From Pseudomonas fluorescens (GTDB lineage Bacteria; Pseudomonadota; Gammaproteobacteria; Pseudomonadales; Pseudomonadaceae): a DNA stretch of 64,000 bases. A model generated the notes under the pieces. It was not told where the DNA came from and ran no database searches. It saw nothing but the letters and a program-made list of their open reading frames with translations. This document shows, piece by piece, positions 25,799 to 34,341 of this stretch (the stretch's first letter is position 1; the number at the start of each line of letters is the position of its first letter). The translations under genes and the position numbers were made by a program. The stretch covers positions 992,001 through 1,056,000 of the forward strand of contig NZ_CP012831.1 of the NCBI RefSeq assembly GCF_001307275.1. The letters are read 5' to 3'.

Positions 25799-26107
25799 TC
25801 AGACAGGTGAATGATTAGCCGCATGCCCAGGCTGCGCATGAAGATCGATGCCTAGCGCATGAATGACCTTGAGTACGGTATCGAATCTCGGTTTTGATCC
25901 GGGGGCGAACGCCTTGTACAAGCTTTCTCGTCCCATGCCGGAGTCTTTAGCGATCTGCGCCACGCCTCGGGCCTTGGCTACATAGCCGATCGCTCGGAGA
26001 AACTCCTCGCTGTCACCATCAGCCAACACCTGGGAAAGGTATTCACTGATCGCTTCGTCGCTATCGAGTAGTGCGGCCATGTCAAATGTCGTCAGGTGTT
26101 GGCTCAT
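25799..26107 (-). CDS. Antitoxin of HigA-like addiction-module antidote family
   Basis: A 102-residue protein starting at the ATG 26107 (MSQHLTTFDMAALLDSDEAI). Its helix-turn-helix core is FLRAIGYVAKARGVAQIAKDSGMGRESLYKAFAPGSKPRFDTVLKVIHALGIDLHA, characteristic of the antidote partner of RelE-like killer proteins. It lies in the same uninterrupted frame as the toxin fragment upstream, so a 159-residue fusion starting at GTG 26278 is also possible. The antitoxin domain appears intact. It may survive as an orphan antitoxin. Confidence 0.82.
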   Translation of the reverse strand: MSQHLTTFDMAALLDSDEAISEYLSQVLADGDSEEFLRAIGYVAKARGVAQIAKDSGMGRESLYKAFAPGSKPRFDTVLKVIHALGIDLHAQPGHAANHSPV

Positions 26108-26357
26108 GCTCAAATCTTCTGCCAATTTTTTCGCTCGCCGGATATCAGCACTCGGTGAAGACTTGTTGCCCCCAGCGAGTAGCACGATGACCACTCCACT
26201 GCGCATGGTGAAATAGACCCGGTAGCCAGCGCCTACATCCACACGCAACTCTGAAACACCATCACCGATAGGTTTCACATCGCCCAGGTTACCGACTGCG
26301 CGCGATCAATGCCGTATCCCGTTGGATACTGAAAATCAAGGTACTGATGCTGGTCAT
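26108..26357 (-). pseudogene. Broken RelE/HigB-like toxin gene
   Basis: The C-terminal part of an addiction-module killer protein is clear: GNLGDVKPIGDGVSEL, VDVGAGYRVYF, LLAGGNKSS, ADIRRAKKLAEDL. The N-terminal half is in another frame: MTSISTLIFSIQRDTALIAR ends at a TAA near 26289, so a frameshift lies around 26285-26300. There is no stop between toxin and antitoxin, giving an in-frame join. Toxin loss is inferred; a sequencing error at one base cannot be excluded. Confidence 0.65.
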
Positions 26358-26388
26358 CCCCCCGCATCCTCAATTCAGGGCGGGCGGG

Positions 26389-26455
26389 GGAAGAAATGGG
26401 AACAGATCAAGATCTGATGATGAGTGAACTCAAAACCGTGGTTTGTCCCCAGTCT
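26389..26455. repeat. Inverted-repeat element, right copy (diverged)
   Basis: TGGGAACAGATCAAGAT near 26397 and CCGTGGTTTGTCCCC (26437-26451) are imperfect inverse arms, related to the left copy at 25714-25776 including a shared GATGA..GAACTCA inner stretch. Confidence 0.6.
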
Positions 26456-26480
26456 TGGTTAATTCCTACTGCCTTAGCCG

Positions 26481-27590
26481 CTAATCATCATCGTCTGGCA
26501 TGAGAGGCCCATCATAAATTTCCGCCAATCGAACCACAGCCTCGATGACATCTTCAGGTTTAGCTCGCCCTTGTATTCGCTTTAAAACGCTTTCGCACAC
26601 AATGTGCCTTGAAGGTACCTTGGGGTTTAAGACGTTACCCAGTCCCTTCCGTGAAGTATTTTTAAATTCCTCATTTACTGCGGCTTCCAGATCACCCGGC
26701 CCGATTTCAATCTCAAATGGAAGCTTCTCGAAGGTGCCACCATCAATAATCTCGTCAATCACTGATGTATGCCAAACAATACCAACCTGCGGATCATTCT
26801 TATCAGTTACCCCCTCCCGCCCCACATAGATACCAGCAAGTATCGCGACATCGGTCGTAAATCGATAGGAGGCACCATTGACGATTACTTCTCCTTTCGG
26901 ACTGTAGTAAAGGACAGGGGAACCAGACATACCGCTCTTCGATGCAGAATCAATAAGATATTTTGGTTGGCCGTTCCACCCCCTTTGCACGGAGGAAGCA
27001 ATTGTCGCCCGCTTCCACACGGGCTGCGAGTAGTCATCCTGGAGATTGTGAGGATATCCAGGTATAAAAAGCTCTTCTGTCACCTCTACATTACCCAACC
27101 ATTTATCTATAACGCTTTGACTCGGTACTAAATAACGTTGCACAGGGCAAAGGTCAGCAGGAATATTGGTGTTTCCAGTGTCCAGAAGCGAAACAACTAC
27201 ATCTTGAACCGTACCATCAAAATCATAGAGCTCCATTTTCAGATACGCCATAGGATCAAAAGGAATGGCTACCACGTCAACTCTTGGCCAGCCCGTTGGA
27301 TGTATCAAGAAGAGCGCCTTATCCTCATCCATTAACGGTAGAACAACTGACATTCGTGAGGTTCCAAAATCACCACGACTAACCGCAATACTGACGACTA
27401 TATTGTCGGGTATGGAGCTATGCGCGCTCAGAAATTTCAAATTATCGGGATGACGCCCCGTTAAATTGTGCCAGGCGGTCACGATATAAAATTTTCCATC
27501 GCGCTTGTATACCACCCCAGTACCGATAGCGAGCTTCGTTCTCTGAAATCGCATCGTCAAATGAACAACTGAGTTACTCACTGCGGCCAT
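26481..27590 (-). CDS. Trypsin-like serine protease, accessory
   Basis: A 369-residue cytoplasmic protein (no signal peptide) with a trypsin/chymotrypsin fold: AIGTGVVYKRDGKFYIVTAWHNLTG holds His41, RVDVVAIPFD holds a candidate Asp105, and SASKSGMSGSPVLYYS holds the nucleophile Ser222. Residues 290-369 form a charged extension, ending in DDDD. AGGAGCG directly precedes ATG 27590, deciding this start over 27635. The gene is visibly richer in A+T than its neighbours and lies downstream of the tRNA-Ser 3' end, suggesting horizontal acquisition. Trypsin-like proteins of this type occur as effectors in some defence loci, but no partner gene is seen. Confidence 0.78.
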   Translation of the reverse strand: MAAVSNSVVHLTMRFQRTKLAIGTGVVYKRDGKFYIVTAWHNLTGRHPDNLKFLSAHSSIPDNIVVSIAVSRGDFGTSRMSVVLPLMDEDKALFLIHPTGWPRVDVVAIPFDPMAYLKMELYDFDGTVQDVVVSLLDTGNTNIPADLCPVQRYLVPSQSVIDKWLGNVEVTEELFIPGYPHNLQDDYSQPVWKRATIASSVQRGWNGQPKYLIDSASKSGMSGSPVLYYSPKGEVIVNGASYRFTTDVAILAGIYVGREGVTDKNDPQVGIVWHTSVIDEIIDGGTFEKLPFEIEIGPGDLEAAVNEEFKNTSRKGLGNVLNPKVPSRHIVCESVLKRIQGRAKPEDVIEAVVRLAEIYDGPLMPDDDD

Positions 27591-27670
27591 GCTCGCTCCT
27601 TGCGCCTTTGAATGGTCGCAAGACGATATCAACAAGCCATTACCACGCCAACAAAAAACTCAAAAACGAA

Positions 27671-27706
27671 AAAGCCCCTGAAATGTTCAACCATTTCAGG
27701 GGCTTA
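27671..27706 (-). terminator. Rho-independent terminator of tRNA-Ser
   Basis: AGCCCCTGAAATG (27673-27685) pairs with CATTTCAGGGGCT (27692-27704) as a 13-bp stem with a 6-base loop. On the minus strand it is followed by TTTTTCGTTTTT. Confidence 0.9.
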
Positions 27707-27720
27707 GTCGTATTCAATAA

Positions 27721-27810
27721 TGGCGGAGAGATAGGGATTTGAACCCTAGGTACTGTCGCCAGTACAACGGATTTCGAATCCGTCCCGTTCGGCCACTCCG
27801 GCATCTCTCC
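27721..27810 (-). tRNA. tRNA-Ser (anticodon CGA)
   Basis: A 90-base class II tRNA with encoded CCA. The acceptor arm GGAGAGA pairs with TCTCTCC. The anticodon loop TTCGAAA gives CGA (reads UCG). The variable arm is long, as in Ser tRNAs, and the T arm is GGTTCGAATCC. It is transcribed on the minus strand and followed by a strong terminator. Confidence 0.97.
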
Positions 27811-27820
27811 AGTGGCGCGC

Positions 27821-27849
27821 ATCATACCAGCACATTCGCCGGAAGCGAA
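27821..27849 (-). promoter_or_regulatory. Probable promoter of tRNA-Ser
   Basis: On the minus strand TATGAT (27826-27821) is a good -10 box about 11 bases before the tRNA 5' end, with a weak -35 (TTCGCT) 17 bases upstream. The following GCGCGCC is a stringent-type discriminator. Confidence 0.5.
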
Positions 27850-27893
27850 CCCCCGAGCGAAATTTTTTCCGTGCTATCAGATGCTTGCGTCGA

Positions 27894-28607
27894 TTACAGC
27901 GGTACACCCAGGCGCTGGGCGACTTCTTCGTAGGCTTCGATGACGTCACCGAGGCCCTGGCGGAAGCGGTCCTTGTCCATCTTCTTCTTGGTGTCCTTGT
28001 CCCACAGGCGGCAGCCGTCCGGGCTGAATTCGTCGCCCAGGACGATGGAACCGTCGCTGAACACGCCGAACTCAAGCTTGAAGTCCACCAGCAGCAGGCC
28101 GGCGTCGTCGAACAGCTTGGTCAGCACTTCATTGACCTTGAGGGACAATTCCTTCATGCGGGCCAGTTGCTCGGTGGTGCCCCAACCGAATGCCACGACG
28201 TGGGATTCGTTGATGAACGGGTCGCCCTTGGCGTCGTCCTTCAGGAACAGCTCGAAGGTGTAAGGGTTGAGTTTCATACCCTCTTCCACACCCAGGCGCT
28301 TGACCAGGCTGCCGGCGGCGTAGTTACGCACGACGCATTCGACCGGGATCATGTCCAGCTTCTTGACCAGGCATTCGTTGTCGCCCAGCAGCTTGTCGAA
28401 CTGGGTCGGCACGCCGGCGGCTTCGAGTTTTTGCATGATGAAGGCGTTGAACTTGTTGTTCACCATGCCCTTGCGGTCCAGCTGTTCGATGCGCTTGCCG
28501 TCGAACGCCGAGGTGTCGTTGCGAAACAGCAGGATCAAGCGGTCAGCGTCGTCGGTCTTGTAAACCGACTTGGCTTTGCCGCGGTAGAGTTCTTCACGTT
28601 TTTCCAT
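27894..28607 (-). CDS. purC: Phosphoribosylaminoimidazole-succinocarboxamide synthase
   Basis: A 237-residue SAICAR synthetase of purine synthesis: ligates aspartate to CAIR with ATP. Typical features are [33 protein letters not shown] at the start, [24 protein letters not shown] in the middle, and [31 protein letters not shown] near the nucleotide site. Length equals the bacterial family. It lies directly downstream of the MBL hydrolase gene on the minus strand. Confidence 0.97.
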   Translation of the reverse strand: MEKREELYRGKAKSVYKTDDADRLILLFRNDTSAFDGKRIEQLDRKGMVNNKFNAFIMQKLEAAGVPTQFDKLLGDNECLVKKLDMIPVECVVRNYAAGSLVKRLGVEEGMKLNPYTFELFLKDDAKGDPFINESHVVAFGWGTTEQLARMKELSLKVNEVLTKLFDDAGLLLVDFKLEFGVFSDGSIVLGDEFSPDGCRLWDKDTKKKMDKDRFRQGLGDVIEAYEEVAQRLGVPL

Positions 28608-28634
28608 GATGGGCTCCGCTTGCTAAGTAGTGGG

Positions 28635-29393
28635 CTAGGCGATATGTCGCCAGTCGAGCCCTGAATCTTGATCGGCCAGTTGCAGCCAGTCCGGGTCGCA
28701 CCCGAGGGTGTCGACGAAACATTGCCGGGCCAGCTGCGGCAGGTTGTTCTTGCTGCTCAGATGGGCCAGGACCAGGTGTTGCAGGCCTTGCCAGCCCAAC
28801 TCGGCCACCAGGAACGCGGCCTGGTGGTTGTTCAAATGTCCGTGCTCCCCGCCTACCCGCTGCTTGAGGAAGTAGGGGTAGTAACCACGGGCCAGCATGT
28901 CACGGCAGTGGTTGGACTCGATCATCAATGCATCGAGGTCCCGATAACTGTCCATCACCCTGTCGCAATACGACCCCAGGTCGGTGAGCAGCCCGAAGCG
29001 CCGCTCGCCGTCGCTGAATACATATTGCGTCGGCTCCCGGGCATCGTGCGCCACACTGACCACGCTGATGTCCAGGCTACCGATACGCAGTTGCTCGCCA
29101 CCGACCACGAAACCGGCTGGCTCGATGGGCTTGCGCAGGCCTGCCAGTGTCCCACGGCTCAGGTACACCGGCAGATTGTAGCGCCGAGACAGCAAACCCA
29201 CGCCATGCACGTGGTCGGCATGTTCGTGGGTCACGAGTATCGCGCTCAGTTGCGCCGGGTGCACACCCAGGCGCAACAGGCGTTTCTCGGTTTCCCGCAG
29301 GGAGAAACCACAATCGACCAACACGTACGTACCAGCGCTGGCGACCAGCGTGCCGTTGCCCTGGCTACCGCTGCCGAGAACGGCGAAACGCAT
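28635..29393 (-). CDS. Metallo-beta-lactamase fold hydrolase (YycJ-like)
   Basis: A 252-residue protein with the zinc motif VTHEHADHVHG (HxHxDH), LLTDLGSYCDRVMDSYRDLDALMIESNHC supplying further ligands, and LAHLSSKNNLPQLAR near the C terminus. It starts MRFAVLGSGSQGNGTLV, typical of YycJ/WalJ-type putative nucleases. It sits between bamC and purC, with a 4-base gap to bamC, so operon membership is likely. A 5'-exonuclease role is suggested for relatives and is not shown here. Confidence 0.87.
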   Translation of the reverse strand: MRFAVLGSGSQGNGTLVASAGTYVLVDCGFSLRETEKRLLRLGVHPAQLSAILVTHEHADHVHGVGLLSRRYNLPVYLSRGTLAGLRKPIEPAGFVVGGEQLRIGSLDISVVSVAHDAREPTQYVFSDGERRFGLLTDLGSYCDRVMDSYRDLDALMIESNHCRDMLARGYYPYFLKQRVGGEHGHLNNHQAAFLVAELGWQGLQHLVLAHLSSKNNLPQLARQCFVDTLGCDPDWLQLADQDSGLDWRHIA

Positions 29394-29397
29394 CGGA

Positions 29398-30513
29398 TCA
29401 GCCCAGGTTATCCTGAATCACGCTCAATACCTTGCGGGCCACATCGGCCGGCGCCACGGTGTTGATGTTCTTCTCGACAGTGACCTGGACGCTTTCGCCG
29501 ACCTTGCTCAGGCGAACCTGGTAACGCTCGGCGCGGGCTTCGATCTCTTCCTTGTCCGGCTTGCTGCCGAACAGGCCGCTGAAGAAGCCGGGCTTGTCGT
29601 CTTTCTTCTCGGCCTTCTCGGCGAGGTTGATGTAGTACAGGCCCAGGCTGCGGTTGATGTCCTCAACGCGCCACTCACCCTGTTCCAGCGCACGGCCAAC
29701 GCTCGACCAGGCACGGTCCAGGTCGGAGCCGACGTTGAGCACCGGGTTGCCGCTGCCGTCTTCGCTCAGGCTGACGCGGCTCGGCGCATCGAATTCCTTG
29801 GACGCCAGCATCGAGACCGAACCGCCCTGCTCCGCGGTACGACTCATGCTGGCAAGCATGTCGTCCACCAGGGCAGCGTCGAGGCCGGTATTGACCGAAC
29901 GGTTGGTGAAGGCCACGTCGGCGGTGCTGCCGGCAGGACGCTCGGCGCTGACCACGTAGATTTCACTGGTGTTGCGCTGCACGCCCGGCTCGATACGCAC
30001 CCGCACGCGGGTTTCGCTGTCGGCCGCGACACCGGCGGCGCTCAGGCGCTTGGCCATGGCGGCGGACAGTTCATCGGAGCGCTGCCAGGTGGTGGTGAAC
30101 TCGCCGGTTTGCGGGCGCTGTTCGTCCAGGCGGAAACCGTTGTCCTGGAAGAACTGGATCGCCACCGGCCAGACTTCGGCTGGCGGATGCTGGCCCATGA
30201 CCCAGCTGGAATCGCCACTCTTCTGCAGGGTGTAGTCGCTGGCGTCGGCCACGGCCGACAGCGGCTGCGGACGTGGAACGATGTACTCGCCCTTGACGCT
30301 GTCGTCCGCGACGTTGCGCGGAATCGGCAGCAGCGGATCCAGGCGCTTGGCGATGTTGACGTCTTGCGGCAGTTGCATCGGTGCAGTCTGTTGCGCTTGC
30401 AGGTAATCGCTACCACGGTCGCGGAAGTAACCTTCCGGCCCCCAGATCCATCCGCAGCCGCTGGTGCTGGAGATAATCAAGGCAAGTGCGGAAAGTCCGG
30501 CCATTCGCTTCAT
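29398..30513 (-). CDS. bamC: Outer membrane assembly lipoprotein BamC
   Basis: A 371-residue lipoprotein of the BAM complex that inserts beta-barrels in the outer membrane. The signal peptide ends in a lipobox (LALIISSTSGCGWIWG, Cys20). The unstructured N-terminal segment leads to two helix-grip domains (about 95-210 and 230-350), the second including YYINLAEKAEKKDDKPGFFSGLFG. The ATG at 30513 follows AGGAAGTAC. dapA lies 17 bases upstream, an arrangement conserved in gammaproteobacteria. Confidence 0.92.
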   Translation of the reverse strand: MKRMAGLSALALIISSTSGCGWIWGPEGYFRDRGSDYLQAQQTAPMQLPQDVNIAKRLDPLLPIPRNVADDSVKGEYIVPRPQPLSAVADASDYTLQKSGDSSWVMGQHPPAEVWPVAIQFFQDNGFRLDEQRPQTGEFTTTWQRSDELSAAMAKRLSAAGVAADSETRVRVRIEPGVQRNTSEIYVVSAERPAGSTADVAFTNRSVNTGLDAALVDDMLASMSRTAEQGGSVSMLASKEFDAPSRVSLSEDGSGNPVLNVGSDLDRAWSSVGRALEQGEWRVEDINRSLGLYYINLAEKAEKKDDKPGFFSGLFGSKPDKEEIEARAERYQVRLSKVGESVQVTVEKNINTVAPADVARKVLSVIQDNLG

Positions 30514-30530
30514 GCGTTGTACTTCCTCAA

Positions 30531-31409
30531 TTAAACCAGGACGCCGGACTGGCGCAGGGCCTGCCGCAGCGGTTCGTGACAGGGGGTGCTCAGCCAGGTC
30601 AGTGGCAAGCGGATGCCTTCGTGCATCAGGCCCATTTCGACCAAGGCCCACTTCACCGGAATCGGGTTGGCCTCGATGAACAGGTCCTTGTGCAACGGCA
30701 TCAGTTTTTCGTTGATGGCCCGTGCGGTCTCGGCGTCGCCCTTGAGCGCGGCCTCGCACAGGTCGGCCATTTCGCGCGGGGCAACGTTGGCGGTGACGGA
30801 GATGTTGCCCTTGCCACCCAGCAGGATCAGCTCGACCGCTGTCGGATCATCCCCGGACAGCACGATGAAGTCCTTGCTCACGCCATCGAGGATGGCCTTG
30901 GCGCGCTTCATGTCGCCGGTGGCTTCCTTGATGCCGATGATGTTCGGCACAGTGGACAGGCGGATCACGGTCTCGGCCTGCATGTCGCAGGAGGTGCGGC
31001 CGGGAACGTTATAGAGAATCTGCGGGATGTCGACGGCTTCGGCAATGTGCTTGAAGTGCTGGTACAGGCCTTCCTGGGTCGGCTTGTTGTAGTACGGGAC
31101 GACCAGCAGGCAGGCGTCGGCACCGGCTTCCTTGGCGTTGCGGGTCAGCTCGACGGCTTCGCGAGTCGAGTTGGCGCCAGTACCGGCGATGACGGGGATG
31201 CGACCGTTGACCTGCTTGACCACGGCACGGATGACTTCGATGTGCTCATTGACGTCGAGGGTTGCCGACTCGCCGGTGGTACCGACGGCGACAATGGCAT
31301 GGGTGCCGTTCTCAAGGTGGAAGTCCACGAGTTTGCTGAGGCTGGCCCAGTCAAGATGCCCTTGTGCATCCATGGGTGTGACCAGTGCCACCATACTGCC
31401 CGCAATCAT
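30531..31409 (-). CDS. dapA: 4-hydroxy-tetrahydrodipicolinate synthase
   Basis: A 292-residue TIM-barrel aldolase catalysing condensation of pyruvate and aspartate semialdehyde in lysine and diaminopimelate synthesis. Seen: [15 protein letters not shown] (pyruvate-binding Thr-Thr), [30 protein letters not shown] (catalytic Tyr region) and [11 protein letters not shown] with the Schiff-base lysine. Start 31409 ([13 protein letters not shown]) fits the family. It heads the dapA-bamC-MBL-purC run. Confidence 0.96.
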   Translation of the reverse strand: MIAGSMVALVTPMDAQGHLDWASLSKLVDFHLENGTHAIVAVGTTGESATLDVNEHIEVIRAVVKQVNGRIPVIAGTGANSTREAVELTRNAKEAGADACLLVVPYYNKPTQEGLYQHFKHIAEAVDIPQILYNVPGRTSCDMQAETVIRLSTVPNIIGIKEATGDMKRAKAILDGVSKDFIVLSGDDPTAVELILLGGKGNISVTANVAPREMADLCEAALKGDAETARAINEKLMPLHKDLFIEANPIPVKWALVEMGLMHEGIRLPLTWLSTPCHEPLRQALRQSGVLV

Positions 31410-31589
31410 GAAACCGCTCCTGCCGGAAAAAGAGAGCGGTAATGGTACTGGCGCCAAGATGCTTGTACAAGCGAACTACCATTCCCCTGGGCGATGGTTT
31501 TCGCTACCCTTCAGGCTTTGATCGGTACCGACAAGCTCATACGCCGGTTTCCAGCCTCCGTTTTCGACGCCACAAGCCCCGATCCCGGG

Positions 31590-31641
31590 TTTGTCCTGGT
31601 GCATTCCCGCTGTCGCGGAATGCAGCGCAACCCCGGACAAA
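31590..31641 (+). other. Two-tier hairpin in the gcvR leader
   Basis: TTTGTCC (31590-31596) pairs with GGACAAA (31635-31641), and inside it TGCATTCC (31600-31607) pairs with GGAATGCA (31617-31624). It lies 84 bases before the gcvR ATG. It may be an mRNA leader structure or a small RNA; no T-tract follows. Confidence 0.5.
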
Positions 31642-31724
31642 AGGCTTGAGCCGTTCGTTTTCCCGGGCCGGGCGCTGTGTCGAGCGGCAAAGGTACCGAC
31701 CGCTCATCGCTTTAGGAATGCTGC

Positions 31725-32285
31725 ATGTCCACCCCCACAGTCCGCGAACAATTCCTTGTTATCAGTGCCCTTGGCGCCAACCCCATGGAGCTGACTAACG
31801 TCCTGTGCCGCGCCAGCCATGAAAATCGCTGCGCCGTCGTAACCTCACGCCTGACCCGTCATGGCGAATGCAGTGCACTCGTGCTGGAGATCTCCGGCAG
31901 CTGGGACGCCCTGGCGCGCCTGGAAGGCGGCCTGCCGGTGCTGGCCAAGAAGCATGCCTTTACCGTCAACGTCGTGCGCAGCGCCGCCCTGGAGAACCGT
32001 CCACAGGCCCTGCCCTACGTGGCCTACGTGAGCTCGGCCTACCGTCCGGACATCATCAACGAGCTGTGCCAGTTCTTCATGGACCATCACGTCGAGCTGG
32101 AAAACCTGACCTGCGACACCTACCAGGCCCCGCAGACCGGCGGCACCATGCTCAACGCCACGTTCACCGTGACCCTGCCCGCCGGCACCCAGATCAGTTG
32201 GCTGCGCGATCAGTTCCTGGACTTCGCCGATGCGATGAACCTGGATGCCCTGATCGAACCGTGGCGCCCACAAAACCCAATGTAA
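31725..32285 (+). CDS. gcvR: Glycine cleavage system transcriptional repressor GcvR
   Basis: A 186-residue protein with two ACT domains (about residues 8-85 and 95-175), seen in EQFLVISALGANPMELTNVLCRASHENRC and YVAYVSSAYRPDIINELCQFFMDHHVELENLTCDTY. In E. coli GcvR binds GcvA to repress the glycine cleavage operon in low glycine. It is followed after 10 bases by bcp, an arrangement conserved in the genus. The domains are firm; the repressor role is by homology. Confidence 0.9.
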   Translation: MSTPTVREQFLVISALGANPMELTNVLCRASHENRCAVVTSRLTRHGECSALVLEISGSWDALARLEGGLPVLAKKHAFTVNVVRSAALENRPQALPYVAYVSSAYRPDIINELCQFFMDHHVELENLTCDTYQAPQTGGTMLNATFTVTLPAGTQISWLRDQFLDFADAMNLDALIEPWRPQNPM

Positions 32286-32295
32286 GGAAGCGTTC

Positions 32296-32769
32296 ATGGC
32301 CGTTGCCGTCGACCAGCCGGTTACCGATTTCCAGGCGCCCGCCACCAGCGGGCAGACCATCAGCCTCGCCGCCCTCAAGGGCAAGCAGGTGGTGATCTAT
32401 TTCTACCCCAAGGACAGCACTCCCGGTTGCACCACCGAAGGCCAGGGCTTTCGCGATCAGTACGCGCAATTCCAGGCTGCCAACACCGAAGTGTTCGGCG
32501 TCTCCCGGGACAGCCTCAAGTCCCACGAGAACTTCAAGTGCAAGCAGGAGTTCCCGTTCGAACTGATCAGCGACAAGGACGAGGCGGTCTGCCAGCTGTT
32601 CGACGTGATCAAGCTGAAAAAGCTCTACGGCAAGGAATACCTGGGCGTTGACCGCAGCACCTTCCTGATCGACAAGAACGGCGTGCTGCGCCAGGAATGG
32701 CGTGGCGTGAAGGTGCCGGGGCATGTGGATGCGGTGTTGGCGGCGGCCCAGGCGCTCAACAAGGGCTGA
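32296..32769 (+). CDS. bcp: Thioredoxin-dependent thiol peroxidase (Bcp/PrxQ)
   Basis: A 157-residue peroxiredoxin that reduces hydrogen and organic peroxides. The active site is YPKDSTPGCTTEGQGFRD with peroxidatic Cys near 46; PrxQ proteins often have a second Cys five residues on, but here that position is not Cys, so it may act by a 1-Cys mechanism or use Cys75 or Cys95. AAGGAAGC precedes the ATG at 32296. Likely co-transcribed with gcvR. Confidence 0.93.
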   Translation: MAVAVDQPVTDFQAPATSGQTISLAALKGKQVVIYFYPKDSTPGCTTEGQGFRDQYAQFQAANTEVFGVSRDSLKSHENFKCKQEFPFELISDKDEAVCQLFDVIKLKKLYGKEYLGVDRSTFLIDKNGVLRQEWRGVKVPGHVDAVLAAAQALNKG

Positions 32770-32787
32770 AACTTTCGCTGCCTTTAC

Positions 32788-32872
32788 TGGCGCTATCGCG
32801 AGCAAGCTCGCTCCCACACTGGATTGAGTAACACCACTTATCCCGTGTGGGAGCGAGCTTGCTCGCGATGAG
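32788..32872. repeat. REPIN
   Basis: ATCGCGAGCAAGCTCGCTCCCACA and its inverse with about 30 bases between; intergenic between the convergent bcp and AI-2E-family transporter genes. Confidence 0.92.
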
Positions 32873-32900
32873 GCCATCCGCCTCACCCCATCAGTCAAAG

Positions 32901-33971
32901 CTACAACAACGGCGCGACAACCGGCTCCTTGCTCGGCCACGCATCCAGCACCGCCTTGAACAGCGTCGCCAGGGGAATCGCAAAGAACACCCCCCAGAAC
33001 CCCCACAGCCCGCCAAACAGCAGCACCGCACAGATGATCGCCACCGGATGCAGGTTCACCGCCTCGGAGAACAGCAGCGGGACCAGCACGTTGCCGTCCA
33101 GGGTCTGGATGATCCCGTAGACCGCCATCAGGTAGATGAACTGATCGCTCCAGCCCCACTGGAACAGCGCAATCAAGGCCACCGGCACGGTCACCACCAC
33201 GGTGCCGACGTAAGGCACCACCACTGAAATGCCCACCAGCAGCGCCAGCAGGGCGGCGTAATTGAGCCCCATGGTCACGAAACCGATATAGGTCACGCCG
33301 CCGCAGATGAAAATCTCGATGACTTTTCCGCGAATGTAATTGGCGATCTGCCGATTCATCTCCTGGGCCACTCGGGTGATCAGCGCCCGCTCACGAGGCA
33401 GGTAGCCACGCACCCAACGCCCGATCATTTCCCGGTCCTTGAGGAAGAAGAACACCAGGATCGGTACCAGCACCAGGTAGATCATGATGTTGACCAGAAG
33501 CGGCAGGCTGGACAGCGAGAACGTCAGCGCCCATTGGCCGAACTTGCCAATCTCGCCGCGCACCACTTCGATGGTCTGCAACACCTGCTCATCGGACACC
33601 AGGTGCGGATAACGCTCAGGTAGCAGCAATAGCAGGGATTGCCACTTGGCGAGCATCCCCGGCAACTCGTTGAACAAGGTCACCAACTGGTGCCAGAGCA
33701 ACGGCACGATTACCACGATAAACACCACCAGCACGCCCATGAACAGGGCAAACACCAGCCCGACTGCCGCAGTGCCGGGCAGCCGCAAGCGCTCCAGCGT
33801 CGTGACCAGCCCCTGCATGAGATACGCCAGCACCATTCCCGCCAGCACCGGCGCCAACATGCCGCCCAAGGTAAGCACGGCGGTAAACGCCAGGAACAGC
33901 AGCACTGCCAGAACCACCGCCTCTTCATCGGAGAAGTAGCGCTGAATCCAATCGCGTAACACTTTGAACAT
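32901..33971 (-). CDS. AI-2E transporter family (PerM-like) membrane protein
   Basis: A 356-residue integral membrane protein with about eight hydrophobic segments (AVVLAVLLFLAFTAVLTLGGML, GLVFALFMGVLVVFIVVIVPLLW and others) and the family signature SVVVPYVGTVVVTVPVALIALFQ and LVPLLFSEAVNLHPVAIICAVLLFGGLWGFWGVFFAIPLAT. Members export small solutes or act as Na+/H+ antiporters; substrate unknown. tusA lies upstream with a 32-base gap, same strand. Confidence 0.86.
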   Translation of the reverse strand: MFKVLRDWIQRYFSDEEAVVLAVLLFLAFTAVLTLGGMLAPVLAGMVLAYLMQGLVTTLERLRLPGTAAVGLVFALFMGVLVVFIVVIVPLLWHQLVTLFNELPGMLAKWQSLLLLLPERYPHLVSDEQVLQTIEVVRGEIGKFGQWALTFSLSSLPLLVNIMIYLVLVPILVFFFLKDREMIGRWVRGYLPRERALITRVAQEMNRQIANYIRGKVIEIFICGGVTYIGFVTMGLNYAALLALLVGISVVVPYVGTVVVTVPVALIALFQWGWSDQFIYLMAVYGIIQTLDGNVLVPLLFSEAVNLHPVAIICAVLLFGGLWGFWGVFFAIPLATLFKAVLDAWPSKEPVVAPLL

Positions 33972-34003
33972 TAAAAATCCTTAAGAGACGCTATCGGTTT
34001 TTT

Positions 34004-34243
34004 TCAGGCCTTTTTCAGCCAGTAACGGTAGACGCCGTTTTCGTCTTCTTCACGCAGCAGCGTATGACCGGCCAATCGGGCGAAGGTGCGAAAGTCACGT
34101 TGCGAGCCCGCATCCGTGGCGATGACCTTGAGCACACTGCCGCTGGCCAGGCGGTTGAGCTCCAGCTTGGCCTTGAGCAACGGCAACGGACAATTCAGGC
34201 CGCTGGCGTCCAGTTCGGCATCGTGGGCTACAGCATCAGTCAT
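34004..34243 (-). CDS. tusA: Sulfurtransferase TusA
   Basis: A 79-residue SirA/TusA-fold protein. The conserved DASGLNCPLPLLKAK motif holds the active cysteine (Cys19) that carries sulfur for 2-thiouridine formation in tRNA wobble bases. The remaining beta strand LKVIATDAGSQRDFRTFARLAGH is typical. Divergent from the M48 peptidase gene. Confidence 0.92.
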   Translation of the reverse strand: MTDAVAHDAELDASGLNCPLPLLKAKLELNRLASGSVLKVIATDAGSQRDFRTFARLAGHTLLREEDENGVYRYWLKKA

Positions 34244-34341
34244 GGGTTCGCTCCGCGGCAGGTCGTTGAGCGGCCTAGAATATCTGGTCCCGGGCCCGGT
34301 GTCCGGCTACAGTAGGGTCTTTGTCAACTAAGGCTTCGTGC

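Noticed and set aside
27721..27745. Duplicate of the tRNA-Ser 3' end as attachment site within the accessory patch
   Set aside because: No second copy of the tRNA 3' sequence was found by eye between 25 and 27.7 kb, so integration at this tRNA is only suggested.
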